From: Lachnospiraceae bacterium
Lineage (GTDB): Bacteria; Bacillota; Clostridia; Lachnospirales; Lachnospiraceae
Length of the DNA stretch: 64,000 bases
Direction: 5' to 3'
Assembly: GCA_003862155.1 (NCBI GenBank)
Contig: QOUV01000010.1
Location: 1 to 64,000 of the forward strand
Shown: positions 34,032 through 43,354 of the stretch, one piece after another
Layout: every line of letters begins with the position of its first letter
Position numbering within the stretch: position 1 is the first letter of the stretch
Notes under the pieces: model-generated
Seen by the model: the letters and a program-made list of their open reading frames with translations, nothing else
What the model was told of the DNA's origin: nothing
Database searches by the model: none
Translations under genes and position numbers: made by a program

Positions 34032-36413
34032 ATGGAAAAGACTATTCCAGAAAAAGGTCCGATTACTGATGATTTGATCGACCGCATGAACCGCTGGTGG
34101 CGCGCTGCCAACTATCTGTCAGCATGCCAGCTCTATCTGCTTGACAATCCTCTTCTGAAGAAGCCTCTTACTATGGACATGATCAAGAAGAAGATCGTTG
34201 GACACTGGGGCACAGTTCCTGGTCAGAACTTTATTTTCACACATTTAAACCGTGCTATAAAGAGATATGACCTTGACCTGATCCTTCTGTCAGGCCCGGG
34301 ACATGGCGGAAACTTCTTCATCGCAAATGATTATCTCGATGGAAGCTATTCTGAAATCTATCCTAATATTTCTCAGGATGAGGAAGGAATGCAGAAGCTC
34401 TTCAAGCAGTTCTCATTCCCGGGTGGAGTTCCTTCACACTGCGCACCTGAGACACCAGGATCTATCCACGAGGGCGGCGAGCTTGGATATTCACTGGCTC
34501 ATGGATGCGGAGCTGTTTTCGACAACCCGGATCTTATCGCAGCCGTTATCGTAGGTGATGGTGAGGCAGAGACAGGTCCTCTCGCTACATCATGGCACAT
34601 TAACAAATTTATCAATCCTGTAGGCGACGGTGCCGTTCTTCCTATCATGAACCTGAACGGATACAAGATCGCTAACCCTACTGTCTTTGGCAGGATGAGC
34701 CACCAGGAGCTCGTTGATTTCTTCCATGGCTGTGGATGGGAGCCGTACTTTGTAGAGGGCGACGATCCAATCCCTATGCACAAGAAGATGGCTGAGACGA
34801 TGGATATCGTAATCGAGAAGATTAAAGCTATCCAGGAGCACGCCCGTAAGACTGGAGACACCACAAGACCTGTATGGCCTATGATCGTTCTTCGTTCCCC
34901 TAAGGGCTGGACTGGTCCGAAGGTTGTTGACGGACAGCGTATCGAGGGCAACTTCCTTGCTCATCAGGTACCTATCATGATGGACAAGCCTGAGCACCTT
35001 CAGATCCTTTCAGACTGGCTCCACAGCTATAAGCCGGAAGAGCTCTTCGATGAGGACGGACACCTTCTGCCGGATATCGCTTCTCTCGCTCCGGAGGGAG
35101 ATCACAGAATTGGTATGAACCCTCATGCCAACGGCGGTAAGCTTCTCCACGATCTCCGTATGCCGGACTTCCGTGACTATGCATTTGATATTGGTCACCA
35201 CGGTGAGAAGGACAGCATGGATACTATGAACCTCGGTGCATTTATCCGTGATATCTTCAAGCTGAATGAGAAAGAGAAGAACTTCAGGATTTTCTCACCT
35301 GATGAGAATAACTCAAACAGATTCTACGACGTATTCGATGTTACAAATCGTGACTGGAACTCAACTCTTCACGATGATGATGACTGTCTTGCTCCGGATG
35401 GAAGAGTCATGGACTCAATGCTTTCAGAGCATATGTGCGAGGGCTGGCTCGAGGGATACCTTCTGACAGGCCGTCACGGATTCTTCGATACTTACGAGGC
35501 ATTCTCACGTATCATCGATTCTATGGCATCACAGCACGCTAAATGGCTCAAGGTTTGCAACCAGCTTCCTTGGAGAGAGAGCATCGCTTCTCTTAACCTG
35601 ATGATGTGCTCTACAGTATGGCAGCAGGATCACAACGGATTTACACACCAGGATCCTGGATTTATGGATCATATGGCAAATAAGAAAGCAGACGTTGTCC
35701 GCATCTATCTGCCACCAGATACTAACTGCCTTCTCTCAACAATGGATCACTGCCTGCGTTCGAGAGACTATGTAAACGTAATCGTTGCTTCGAAGCATCC
35801 GAGACCACAGTGGCTGTCAATGCCTGAGGCTGTAAAGCACTGCACTCAGGGTATTGGCATCTGGGACTGGGCATCAAACGATCAGGGTCAGGATCCTGAC
35901 ATCGTATTTGCCTGTGCTGGTGAGACACCTACACTCGAGGCTCTTGCTGCAGTTTCTATCCTCAGAGAAGAGCTTCCAGATCTTAAGATCCGTTTCATCA
36001 ATGTAGTCGATCTGTTCAAGCTTCAGCCGAACAACGAGCATCCGCACGGACTCACAGATGAAGAGTACGATATGCTCTTCACAAAGGATAAGCCGGTAGT
36101 ATTTAACTTCCATGGCTATGCCAAACTTATCCATGAGCTTACATACCGCAGACACAACAACCGTCTTATGCATGTACGCGGCTACAAAGAGGAAGGTACT
36201 ATCACTACACCATTTGATGTACGTGTTCAGAACCATGTTGACCGTTTCCACCTTGTACAGGCTGCACTCAAGTATCTGCCTGAGCTTGGAAACCGTGGCG
36301 CATATCTCTATCAGAAGATGAGCGACAAGCTTGTTGAGCATAAGCAGTACATCCACGAGTATGGCGTTGATATGCCTGAGATCACAAATTGGAAATGGAA
36401 GGATAATCAGTAA
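34032..36413 (+). CDS. xfp: Phosphoketolase (xylulose-5-P / fructose-6-P)
   Basis: 793 residues, full family length. With thiamine diphosphate it splits xylulose-5-phosphate into acetyl-phosphate and glyceraldehyde-3-phosphate, and may also act on fructose-6-phosphate. Family signatures visible: [64 protein letters not shown] in two halves, [10 protein letters not shown] with the metal-binding Asp, and the C-terminal [27 protein letters not shown] precedes the start; 15 bases after the kinase gene. Its presence in the arabinose operon shows pentoses go by phosphoketolase rather than only transketolase. Confidence 0.97.
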   Translation: MEKTIPEKGPITDDLIDRMNRWWRAANYLSACQLYLLDNPLLKKPLTMDMIKKKIVGHWGTVPGQNFIFTHLNRAIKRYDLDLILLSGPGHGGNFFIANDYLDGSYSEIYPNISQDEEGMQKLFKQFSFPGGVPSHCAPETPGSIHEGGELGYSLAHGCGAVFDNPDLIAAVIVGDGEAETGPLATSWHINKFINPVGDGAVLPIMNLNGYKIANPTVFGRMSHQELVDFFHGCGWEPYFVEGDDPIPMHKKMAETMDIVIEKIKAIQEHARKTGDTTRPVWPMIVLRSPKGWTGPKVVDGQRIEGNFLAHQVPIMMDKPEHLQILSDWLHSYKPEELFDEDGHLLPDIASLAPEGDHRIGMNPHANGGKLLHDLRMPDFRDYAFDIGHHGEKDSMDTMNLGAFIRDIFKLNEKEKNFRIFSPDENNSNRFYDVFDVTNRDWNSTLHDDDDCLAPDGRVMDSMLSEHMCEGWLEGYLLTGRHGFFDTYEAFSRIIDSMASQHAKWLKVCNQLPWRESIASLNLMMCSTVWQQDHNGFTHQDPGFMDHMANKKADVVRIYLPPDTNCLLSTMDHCLRSRDYVNVIVASKHPRPQWLSMPEAVKHCTQGIGIWDWASNDQGQDPDIVFACAGETPTLEALAAVSILREELPDLKIRFINVVDLFKLQPNNEHPHGLTDEEYDMLFTKDKPVVFNFHGYAKLIHELTYRRHNNRLMHVRGYKEEGTITTPFDVRVQNHVDRFHLVQAALKYLPELGNRGAYLYQKMSDKLVEHKQYIHEYGVDMPEITNWKWKDNQ

Positions 36414-36463
36414 TAACTGATATTCCGGACAGAAGTTTCCAGCTATAAAAGGAGGTTTATAGA

Positions 36464-37120
36464 ATGAAGTTTTTTATCGACACAGCGAATGTTGATGAAA
36501 TCCGTGAAGCAAATGAAATGGGAGTTCTCGCAGGAGTTACTACCAATCCGTCACTGATCGCTAAAGAGGGACGTGATTATAAGACAGTCCTCAAGGAGAT
36601 TACTGGAATAGTTGATGGAGCCATCTCAGGCGAGGTTAAGGCTACAACAACTGATGCTGAGGGAATGATCAAGGAAGGCCGCGAGATCGCAGCTATCCAC
36701 AAGAACATGGTAGTAAAGATCCCTATGACAGCAGAGGGACTCAAGGCTATCCACGCTCTTGATGCTGATGGAATCAAGACCAACTGCACTCTTGTCTTCA
36801 CAGCGAACCAGGCACTTCTCGCTGCCAGAGCCGGAGCTACATACGTTTCTCCGTTCCTTGGCAGATTAGATGATATCTCTGAGCCGGGATACAAGCTGAT
36901 CGAGGAGATTTCAGCTATGTTCAAGAACTATGACGATATCGATACACAGATCATCTGCGCATCGATCAGAAATCCGCTTCAGGTTGAGCAGTGCGCTCTT
37001 GCCGGAGCAGACATCGCCACAATTCCGTTCAAGGTGATCAAGCAGATGATCCATCATCCGCTCACCGATGAGGGAATCGTAAAGTTCCAGAACGACTACA
37101 GAGCAGTATTCGGGGACTGA
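36464..37120 (+). CDS. tal: Small transaldolase (TalC/FSA type)
   Basis: 218 residues, the short transaldolase/fructose-6-phosphate aldolase class. Schiff-base lysine Lys85 lies in NMVVKIPMT; other marks are [55 protein letters not shown] and [13 protein letters not shown]. It moves a dihydroxyacetone unit between sugar phosphates and links pentose and hexose phosphate pools. AGGAGG precedes ATG. Last gene of the arabinose operon, followed by a REP-like pair and a terminator. True transaldolase versus F6P aldolase activity cannot be settled by eye. Confidence 0.92.
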   Translation: MKFFIDTANVDEIREANEMGVLAGVTTNPSLIAKEGRDYKTVLKEITGIVDGAISGEVKATTTDAEGMIKEGREIAAIHKNMVVKIPMTAEGLKAIHALDADGIKTNCTLVFTANQALLAARAGATYVSPFLGRLDDISEPGYKLIEEISAMFKNYDDIDTQIICASIRNPLQVEQCALAGADIATIPFKVIKQMIHHPLTDEGIVKFQNDYRAVFGD

Positions 37121-37139
37121 GCTAACAGGAAATAAATGT

Positions 37140-37211
37140 GGGACAACGGGGACGGTTCTTTCTGTCCCACATATAATACTGTGGGACAGAAAGAACCGTC
37201 CCCGTTGTCCC
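37140..37211. repeat. Perfect inverted pair of REP-like units, copy 2
   Basis: Two perfectly complementary 32-base arms (37140-37171 and 37180-37211) surround 8 bases (TATAATAC). Each arm carries the 29-base unit with GGGACGGTTCTTTCTGTCCC. The same unit is found singly at 18815-18843 and 56966-56994. This resembles REP/BIME-type extragenic repeats moved by RAYT (Y1-type) transposases; no such gene is in the window. Confidence 0.93.
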
Positions 37212-37227
37212 AGCCAGGAATCTACAG

Positions 37228-37258
37228 ACGTCCGGAGTGGAAACACTCCGGGCGTTTT
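37228..37258 (+). terminator. Terminator of the arabinose operon
   Basis: ACGTCCGGAGTG pairs with CACTCCGGGCGT around GAAA, followed by seven T. It lies after the REP-like pair and before the Asp23 promoter. Confidence 0.9.
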
Positions 37259-37290
37259 TTTGTAAAGTAGTGGAAAGTTGCTACAGTATT

Positions 37291-37299
37291 TGTTATAAT
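37291..37299 (+). promoter_or_regulatory. Extended -10 promoter of the housekeeping operon
   Basis: TGTTATAAT is a perfect extended -10 box about 45 bases before the Asp23-family gene; no clear -35 box (TGGAAA at 37271 is closest). Confidence 0.6.
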
Positions 37300-37342
37300 C
37301 TATTAGTAAAAAAAGCACCATAAACCCGAAGGAGGACATTTT

Positions 37343-37714
37343 ATGGCTGAGAATACATTTACAGTAGCAGAAGGTGTTACAGTCACAGATGAAGTCATGA
37401 CGACCATTGCAGGGCTTGCTGCCAGCGATGTAGAAGGAATTGCATATATCGGAAACGGACTTACGAGAGAGAACATCACCAAGGCCGGAGCCAGAAATCT
37501 CTCGAAGGGTATCCATATTATCAGGGAAGAAGACGGAAGCATCACAGTTCGCCTTGCTGTAGTTATCAAATACGGTTATGAAGTACCGAAGGTCAGCCGC
37601 GACATACAGGAGAAGGTGAAGAGCAGCGTTGCCAGCATGACTGGTATCACGGTCAGAGAAGTTGATGTCCGTATCGCCTCTGTAGAAATGAACACGACAG
37701 AGGAGAACGAATGA
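37343..37714 (+). CDS. Asp23/Gls24 family protein (YqhY-like)
   Basis: 123 residues, Asp23/Gls24 family. Conserved body: VTVTDEVMTTIAGLAASDVEGI, then beta-rich SITVRLAVVIKYGYEVPKVSRDIQEKVKSSVASMTGITVREVDVRI. No membrane segment. In Firmicutes the YqhY branch lies next to nusB and accC genes and is tied to lipid synthesis and envelope control; the place before nusB supports that branch. It overlaps nusB by four bases (ATGA). AAGGAGG precedes ATG. Confidence 0.9.
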   Translation: MAENTFTVAEGVTVTDEVMTTIAGLAASDVEGIAYIGNGLTRENITKAGARNLSKGIHIIREEDGSITVRLAVVIKYGYEVPKVSRDIQEKVKSSVASMTGITVREVDVRIASVEMNTTEENE

Positions 37715-38214
37715 ATAAGTACAGACTCAGAGACGAGACGTTTAAGAGACTTTTTATGTCTCAGTTTTATTCTGATGAGAGCTATGCAGAAGTAGTGAAA
37801 GCTAACGATGAGCTTGAGACTCTGGTTCCGGAGGCTGAGATAAGCCCATACATAGAGCCGGAGCTTGGAAATGGCCTGAGTGAAGACGATATGAAGCAGT
37901 TAAATGACAGAGTCGATTCGATCAGAGCACACATTCCTGAACTGGATCAGATTCTAGATGCGAACATCACAGGCTGGAAGCTGAACCGTATCGCTAAGGT
38001 GGACCTTACTATTTTAAGGCTTGCATGCTACGAACTTTATTACGACGACTCGATTCCACCGAAGGTCTCGGTGAACGAAGCTGTAGAGCTTGCGAAGAAG
38101 TACGGCAGTGAAAAGTCGGGCTCATTTGTAAATGGCGTATTAAGCCATGTCATCAGATCATTGGACGCCAGATCTTCAGAGGACAGAACATCTGAAAATG
38201 GCTCAAATGAATAG
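37711..38214 (+). CDS. nusB: Transcription antitermination protein NusB
   Basis: 167 residues, all-helical RNA-binding factor that works with NusE (S10) at boxA during rRNA transcription. Family marks: RDETFKRLFMSQF at the start, LDQILDANITGWKLNRIAKVDLTILRLACYEL, VSVNEAVELAKKYGSEKSGSFVNGVLSHV at the end. It is slightly longer than the common 130-150 residues through an acidic insertion around 30-60. Overlaps Asp23 gene by four bases and xseA by 17 bases. Confidence 0.95.
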   Translation: MNKYRLRDETFKRLFMSQFYSDESYAEVVKANDELETLVPEAEISPYIEPELGNGLSEDDMKQLNDRVDSIRAHIPELDQILDANITGWKLNRIAKVDLTILRLACYELYYDDSIPPKVSVNEAVELAKKYGSEKSGSFVNGVLSHVIRSLDARSSEDRTSENGSNE

Positions 38215-39544
38215 AAGAATATATACCGTTTCAGTGATAAATCACTATGTGGCGGGGCTTTTGGAAGACGATATGATGCTTCGAAAAGTTGCAGTCACTG
38301 GCGAGGTTTCGAACCTGACCTATCACTCGAGCGGTCATGTTTATTTTACATTAAAAGACGAGAAAGCCGCCATCAGCGCCGTGATGTTTCGACGGTTCAA
38401 GGCCGCCGGACTTAAATTTCCGATGAAGGCTGGAGATAAGGTCGTAGTTACCGGAAGCATCGGCGTTTATGAGAAGGGCGGTACATACCAGATCTATGCA
38501 GAAAGAATTGAGCCGGCGGGCGAGGGAGAGCTTGCGGCGAGGGTTGAGGCGCTTCGGCGCGAACTGCTCGAGATGGGTATGTTTGATGAGTCTTATAAGA
38601 AGCCGATACCGAAGTATTGCTTCAGGATCGGCGTAGTTACGGCACCTACGGGAGCCGTTATCCACGATATTATGCAGGTAACGGCGCGCAGGAATCCACA
38701 TGTGCAGATACTCCTGGCACCGGCTCAGGTACAGGGCGAGACAGCGGCCGATTCAGTGGCGGCGGCTTTAAGGCGAATAGATGCAGCCGGCTGTGACGTG
38801 ATCATTTGTGGACGAGGGGGAGGATCTTTAGAGGACCTGATGGCTTTTAACACGAGAACAGTGGCAGAAGCCATTTTTTCGTGTCAGACACCAGTCATAT
38901 CTGCAGTAGGACATGAGACAGATACGACGATTGCAGACTATGTGGCGGACCTGAGGGCTCCGACTCCATCCGCGGCGGCGGAGCTTGCGGCATTTTCATG
39001 GGATGTATTCTTATCCGAGATGAAGAAGCGGAAGGGCCAGCTTACGAATTCGCTGAACGGACACGTCCTTTCTGAGAAAAACAGGCTTCTTGCGCTGCAG
39101 AGGAGAATATTTCTGGCTTCTCCGAAAGAGAGATCGAACCGCGCGATGATGGCTCTAGTAAAGCTCTCTGACAGGATTCAGAAGTCGATGACAGACAGGT
39201 GCTCGGATACGAAGGAGAAGCTGCGTGATCATGCAGAACTCATGAAGTCAGCTATGAACGTAAAGACTCAGGCTGCAGACAGGAAGCTCGCTCTTATTGC
39301 GCCGCGACTCACGCAGGACATGAACCGCAGGCTTTCAGATACAAAGCATGCGCTTTCACTTATGGCGCAGAAGATTGAACTGTCTAATCCTGTGAAAAAA
39401 ATAGCAGATGGCTTTGGATACGTGAGCACAGAGAGTGGCAGAGTCACGAGCGTGGATCAGATAAAAACAGACCAGGATTTTTCAGTCAGACTGAAAGACG
39501 GAACTATAGAAGCAAAGGCACAGAAGGTGACAAAAATTGGCTGA
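38198..39544 (+). CDS. xseA: Exodeoxyribonuclease VII large subunit
   Basis: 448 residues from ATG at 38198, inside the end of nusB (the next ATG at 38207 is also possible; neither has a strong site). The OB-fold domain (IYTVSVINHYVAGLLEDDMMLRKVAVTGEVSNL, HVYFTLKDEKAAISAVMF) is followed by the catalytic domain with IGVVTAPTGAVIHDI, IICGRGGGSLEDLMAFN and ISAVGHETDTTIADYVADLRAPTPSAAAE. The C-terminal part is coiled coil. With XseB it degrades single-stranded DNA to acid-soluble pieces. Overlaps xseB by eight bases. Confidence 0.95.
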   Translation: MAQMNRRIYTVSVINHYVAGLLEDDMMLRKVAVTGEVSNLTYHSSGHVYFTLKDEKAAISAVMFRRFKAAGLKFPMKAGDKVVVTGSIGVYEKGGTYQIYAERIEPAGEGELAARVEALRRELLEMGMFDESYKKPIPKYCFRIGVVTAPTGAVIHDIMQVTARRNPHVQILLAPAQVQGETAADSVAAALRRIDAAGCDVIICGRGGGSLEDLMAFNTRTVAEAIFSCQTPVISAVGHETDTTIADYVADLRAPTPSAAAELAAFSWDVFLSEMKKRKGQLTNSLNGHVLSEKNRLLALQRRIFLASPKERSNRAMMALVKLSDRIQKSMTDRCSDTKEKLRDHAELMKSAMNVKTQAADRKLALIAPRLTQDMNRRLSDTKHALSLMAQKIELSNPVKKIADGFGYVSTESGRVTSVDQIKTDQDFSVRLKDGTIEAKAQKVTKIG

Positions 39545-39788
39545 GAACAAAGAAAGACAATTGAGTATAGAGGAGTCTCTTCAGGAACTCGACGGGATAG
39601 CAGCACAGATGGAAGACCCGAAAGTGAGCCTCGAGGAATCATTCGGACTCTACGAGAAGGGCATGAAGCTGATCAAATCTGCGACAAAGCGTATAGAGGA
39701 TGTCCAGAGAAAAGTTGAAAAGCTCGAGGCCGATGGTTCTGTGAGCGATTTTGAAGAGGGGAGCGACACAGATGGATTTTTCATCTAG
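39537..39788 (+). CDS. xseB: Exodeoxyribonuclease VII small subunit
   Basis: 83 residues, TTG start, placed by AAGGTGA seven to eight bases upstream and by overlap with xseA. Family core: SIEESLQELDGIAAQMEDPKVSLEESFGLYEKGMKLIKSATKRIEDVQRKVEKL, a two-helix coiled coil that packs on XseA. A short acidic tail overlaps the ispA start by 17 bases. Partner of the preceding subunit. Confidence 0.93.
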   Translation: MAENKERQLSIEESLQELDGIAAQMEDPKVSLEESFGLYEKGMKLIKSATKRIEDVQRKVEKLEADGSVSDFEEGSDTDGFFI

Positions 39789-40683
39789 AAAGCAGGAGGC
39801 AGATGAGATCATTTTGAGCTTTCTGCCTGAAGTAAAAGGATACGACAAGACTCTTCTCGAAGCTATGGACTACAGCGTGAGAGCTGGCGGAAAGAGACTA
39901 AGACCTATACTTATACTTGCGACCGGGAGAATGTATGGAGCTTCGAAGGAAGAACTCGCACCGTTTATGGCAGCTATGGAGTTTATACATACCTACTCAC
40001 TGGTGCATGACGATCTGCCGGCTATGGACGATGATCTGCTACGCCGCGGAAACCCAACCACACATGCGAAATACGGTGCAGGAATGGGGACGCTCGCAGG
40101 TGACGGACTCTTGAGTGAAGCGTTTGCCATTATGTCGCGCTGTGTCACAAAGAGCATAATAAGTGACCGGAAGAAGGGAATCCGTGCGGCCAGAGCCATG
40201 GAGATCTTAGCCGAAAAGGCCGGGATCGATGGAATGGTAGGCGGCCAGAGTCTCGACGTGGAAAGCGATAAATCCGGACGGGATATTACGCCTGAAGAGA
40301 TGGAATACATCTACGAGAACAAGACATCTGCACTTCTCGAGGGAGCTATGATGGCAGGAGCCATGATTGGAGAGGCATCAGATGCCGATATAGAGCTTAT
40401 CGAAAAGGCAGGAAGTGCGCTTGGCAGGGCTTTTCAGATCAGGGATGATATCCTCGATATGGTCGGAGACGAGAAGACACTGGGGAAGTCTACAGGGCAG
40501 GACGCCAGAAACGGCAAGAGTACCTATGCCTCAGTGCACGGAATTGAGGAGAGTGAGAAGGCTGTAAAGGAGCTCACAGGCGAGGCCTCAGATCATATCA
40601 GAGCGCTTTCAGGAGTGAAAGACCAGAAGGAGAGAGAATTTGTGCTCGAATTATTCGGCACTCTTACAGAGAGAAACAAATAA
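39772..40683 (+). CDS. ispA: Polyprenyl synthetase, geranyl/farnesyl diphosphate synthase
   Basis: 303 residues from ATG at 39772 (AGAGGGGAG eight bases upstream). It joins isopentenyl diphosphate units into C10-C15 chains. First Asp-rich motif DDLPAMD at 80-86, GGKRLRP at 39-45, second Asp-rich motif in FQIRDDILDMVGD, and the KSTGQDARNGKSTY loop. Start position is inside xseB; the gene abuts dxs by one base (TAATG). Together with dxs it supplies isoprenoids by the MEP route. Confidence 0.94.
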   Translation: MDFSSRKQEADEIILSFLPEVKGYDKTLLEAMDYSVRAGGKRLRPILILATGRMYGASKEELAPFMAAMEFIHTYSLVHDDLPAMDDDLLRRGNPTTHAKYGAGMGTLAGDGLLSEAFAIMSRCVTKSIISDRKKGIRAARAMEILAEKAGIDGMVGGQSLDVESDKSGRDITPEEMEYIYENKTSALLEGAMMAGAMIGEASDADIELIEKAGSALGRAFQIRDDILDMVGDEKTLGKSTGQDARNGKSTYASVHGIEESEKAVKELTGEASDHIRALSGVKDQKEREFVLELFGTLTERNK

Positions 40684-42557
40684 TGGTTCTAGAGAAGATA
40701 AACGCCCCTGGCAATGTAAAAAAACTGTCTAAGGATGAGCTCCCGCTTCTCGCGCGGGAATTGAGACAGTTCATAGTCAAAAATGTAGCTGAAAACGGGG
40801 GACATCTCGCAAGCAATCTTGGTGATATAGAGCTTACTATAGCTCTTCACAGGATTCTGAACTTCCCGGAGGACAAACTGATCTGGGACGTTGGACATCA
40901 GTCCTACGCCCACAAGATTCTGACCGGGAGACGTGCGGGATTTTCTACACTGCGCCAGAAGGGCGGAATCACAGGATTTTCCAATCCGAAAGAGAGCGAC
41001 TGCGACGCCTTTGTCTCGGGACACAGCTCGACTTCTATATCGGTGGCACTTGGCTTTGCGGAGGCCAGGGAACTGACAGGGGGTCATGAGAATGTTGTCG
41101 CCGTAATCGGCGATGGCGCTATGACTGGCGGAATGGCATACGAGGCTCTGAACAACGCTTCAATGCTTAAATCCAATTTAACCATAATTTTAAATGACAA
41201 CCAGATGTCGATCTCGCCAAATGTAGGTGGGATGAGCGAGCATCTGGCCAGAGTCCGCACCAGTCAGGGCTACACTGGCTTGAAGAGTGGAATGGAAGAG
41301 TCGCTGAGACGGGTACCGGGAGGCGAATCTTTTATCAGATTCCTGCGTGGAGCGAAAAATGGCATAAAGCAGTTCGTCGTTCCAGGCATGATATTTGAAA
41401 ATCTGGGAATTATGTACTTAGGACCTGTGGATGGCCACGACATCGAGTCGATGACACGGGTTATAAGCAGCGCGCTTAAGTACAAGGGACCGGTGCTTGT
41501 ACATGTCCTTACAAAGAAGGGCAGAGGCTACAGGCCGGCTGAAAAAAATCCTTCACTTTTCCATGGTGTAGGGCCTTTTGATATAAAGACCGGGAAGCTT
41601 AAAAAACAAACCGAGTATCCGACTTACACAGAAGTGTTTTCCAGGGCACTCGTCCGCAAAGCCTGGGACAATGACAGAATCGCAGCTGTAACGGCAGCGA
41701 TGGATCTGGGCTGTGGCCTGAGCGAATTCAAGGAGCAGTTCCCGGAGAGGTTTTTCGACGTGGGTATTGCTGAAGCTCACGCGGTGACTTTTTCATCTGC
41801 TCTTGCAGCAGGTGGCATGATACCGGTGTTCTCGGTCTACTCCTCTTTTTTACAGAGAGGATTTGACCAGCTCGTTCACGATGTAGGCATCGAACAGAGC
41901 CACGTGATCTTTGCAGTTGACAGGGCAGGGCTTGTCGGCCGAGATGGCATGACACACCAGGGAATCTTTGATATCTCTTATCTGACGATGATACCGGGAA
42001 TGACTGTTATGGCGCCGATGGACGCGCAGGAACTTTCCGATATGCTCGACTTTGCAATTGATAAGATGAATACTCCGGTGGCAATCCGCTATCCGAGAGG
42101 CGAAGCCTTTTTCTATGAAAATAAAAAGACACAGATAGAGTACGGTAAGTGCGAGGTTTTAAGCGAACCGAAAGAGTCTGAAGTACTGCTTTTTGCACTT
42201 GGAAGTATGGTGGAATGTGCGATCAGCGTCGCACATATACTTAAAAAATCAGAAATATCTACGAGCATTGTGAACGCCAGATTTGCCTCTCCAATAGATA
42301 AAGATTTTTTAACTAATGCGGCGAAAAAATACGATATTATAGTTTCGCTCGAGGAGAATGTGAGGTCTGGAGGCTTCGGTGAGCACGTGCTTTCAGTCCT
42401 CTCTGACGCAGGATTTGAGGGCAGGTTTATCAACGTCTCGATCCCTGACGAATTTGTGCCGCAGGGAAGCGTAGAGGAGCTGATCTGCGATGTTGGAATC
42501 GACGCGGATTCCGTAGCTCACCGCATAGAGAGCGCACTTGAAGGGAGGAAGTCATGA
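40683..42557 (+). CDS. dxs: 1-deoxy-D-xylulose-5-phosphate synthase
   Basis: 624 residues, normal length. Thiamine diphosphate enzyme that condenses pyruvate and glyceraldehyde-3-phosphate, first step of the MEP isoprenoid pathway. Marks: IWDVGHQSYAHKILTGR, GDGAMTGGMAYEALNNA with metal-binding Asp, YLGPVDGHD, FDVGIAEAHAVTFSSALAAGGM with the catalytic Glu, DRAGLVGRDGMTHQGIFD. Overlaps ispA by one base and tlyA by four. Confidence 0.97.
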   Translation: MVLEKINAPGNVKKLSKDELPLLARELRQFIVKNVAENGGHLASNLGDIELTIALHRILNFPEDKLIWDVGHQSYAHKILTGRRAGFSTLRQKGGITGFSNPKESDCDAFVSGHSSTSISVALGFAEARELTGGHENVVAVIGDGAMTGGMAYEALNNASMLKSNLTIILNDNQMSISPNVGGMSEHLARVRTSQGYTGLKSGMEESLRRVPGGESFIRFLRGAKNGIKQFVVPGMIFENLGIMYLGPVDGHDIESMTRVISSALKYKGPVLVHVLTKKGRGYRPAEKNPSLFHGVGPFDIKTGKLKKQTEYPTYTEVFSRALVRKAWDNDRIAAVTAAMDLGCGLSEFKEQFPERFFDVGIAEAHAVTFSSALAAGGMIPVFSVYSSFLQRGFDQLVHDVGIEQSHVIFAVDRAGLVGRDGMTHQGIFDISYLTMIPGMTVMAPMDAQELSDMLDFAIDKMNTPVAIRYPRGEAFFYENKKTQIEYGKCEVLSEPKESEVLLFALGSMVECAISVAHILKKSEISTSIVNARFASPIDKDFLTNAAKKYDIIVSLEENVRSGGFGEHVLSVLSDAGFEGRFINVSIPDEFVPQGSVEELICDVGIDADSVAHRIESALEGRKS

Positions 42558-43354
42558 AAAAAAGACTGGATGTCCTCCTTGTAGAACGCGGTCTCGCACC
42601 TTCGCGTGAGAAGGCAAAGTCATATATCATGGAAGGCAAGGTCTTCGTCGAAAACCAGAGGGAAGACAAGCCCGGGATGAACTTCGATGTGGACTCTGAC
42701 ATTGAGATCCATGGCAAAAAACTCGCCTATGTAAGCCGCGGCGGTCTGAAATTAGAGAAGGCCATAAAGACTTTTCCTATAGATCTGGATGGAGATATCT
42801 GCATGGATATCGGCGCATCTACCGGCGGCTTTACTGACTGCATGCTGCAAAACGGCGCAGCGAAGGTCTACAGTGTCGATGTCGGCTACGGACAGTTTGC
42901 CTACAGCCTGCGGCAGGACCCGCGGGTGGTTGTAATGGAAAAGACCAACGTCCGCTACCTGAAGCCGGAAGATATAGGCGAACAGCTCGATTTTGCCTCC
43001 TGCGATGTGTCGTTTATTTCACTTTCGAAGATTCTGCCGGCCATTTTTCCAATTTTAAAAGATGATGGTTCGATGGTGTGCCTTATAAAGCCACAGTTCG
43101 AGGCAGGCAGGGAAAATGTCGGAAAGCGCGGAGTCGTTAGAAATCCAAAGGTTCACAGGGATGTCATTGCAGAGGTGTTCGGTTTTACTGAGGCGCTTGG
43201 TTTCCGGGTGCAGGGGCTTACGTTCTCACCGATCAAGGGACCGAATGGGAACATCGAGTATTTGATGTATATTCTAAAAAATGCCGGAGAATCGAAGCAG
43301 ATAGACATAGCACAGGTTGTAGCAGAGGCTCACGAGGCACTTGACAGGCGATGA
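42554..43354 (+). CDS. tlyA: TlyA-family rRNA 2'-O-methyltransferase
   Basis: 266 residues. S4 RNA-binding domain at 1-60 (RLDVLLVERGLAPSREKAKSYIMEGKV), then a FtsJ-like SAM methyltransferase domain with MDIGASTGGFTDCMLQNGA as the SAM loop, CDVSFISLSKILPAI and VCLIKPQFEAGRE. TlyA proteins methylate 16S or 23S rRNA riboses and some also act as hemolysins; only the rRNA role is supported by sequence. Overlaps dxs and nadK by four bases each. Confidence 0.93.
   Translation: MKKRLDVLLVERGLAPSREKAKSYIMEGKVFVENQREDKPGMNFDVDSDIEIHGKKLAYVSRGGLKLEKAIKTFPIDLDGDICMDIGASTGGFTDCMLQNGAAKVYSVDVGYGQFAYSLRQDPRVVVMEKTNVRYLKPEDIGEQLDFASCDVSFISLSKILPAIFPILKDDGSMVCLIKPQFEAGRENVGKRGVVRNPKVHRDVIAEVFGFTEALGFRVQGLTFSPIKGPNGNIEYLMYILKNAGESKQIDIAQVVAEAHEALDRR

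Noticed and set aside
36464-37120. Signs of recent horizontal transfer of the pentose island
   Set aside because: Codon use and ribosome sites look like those of the neighbouring housekeeping genes, and no integrase, tRNA edge or transposase is present.
37140-37211. Reading the inverted pair as the operon terminator
   Set aside because: It has no T run; the proper terminator lies just after it at 37228-37258.
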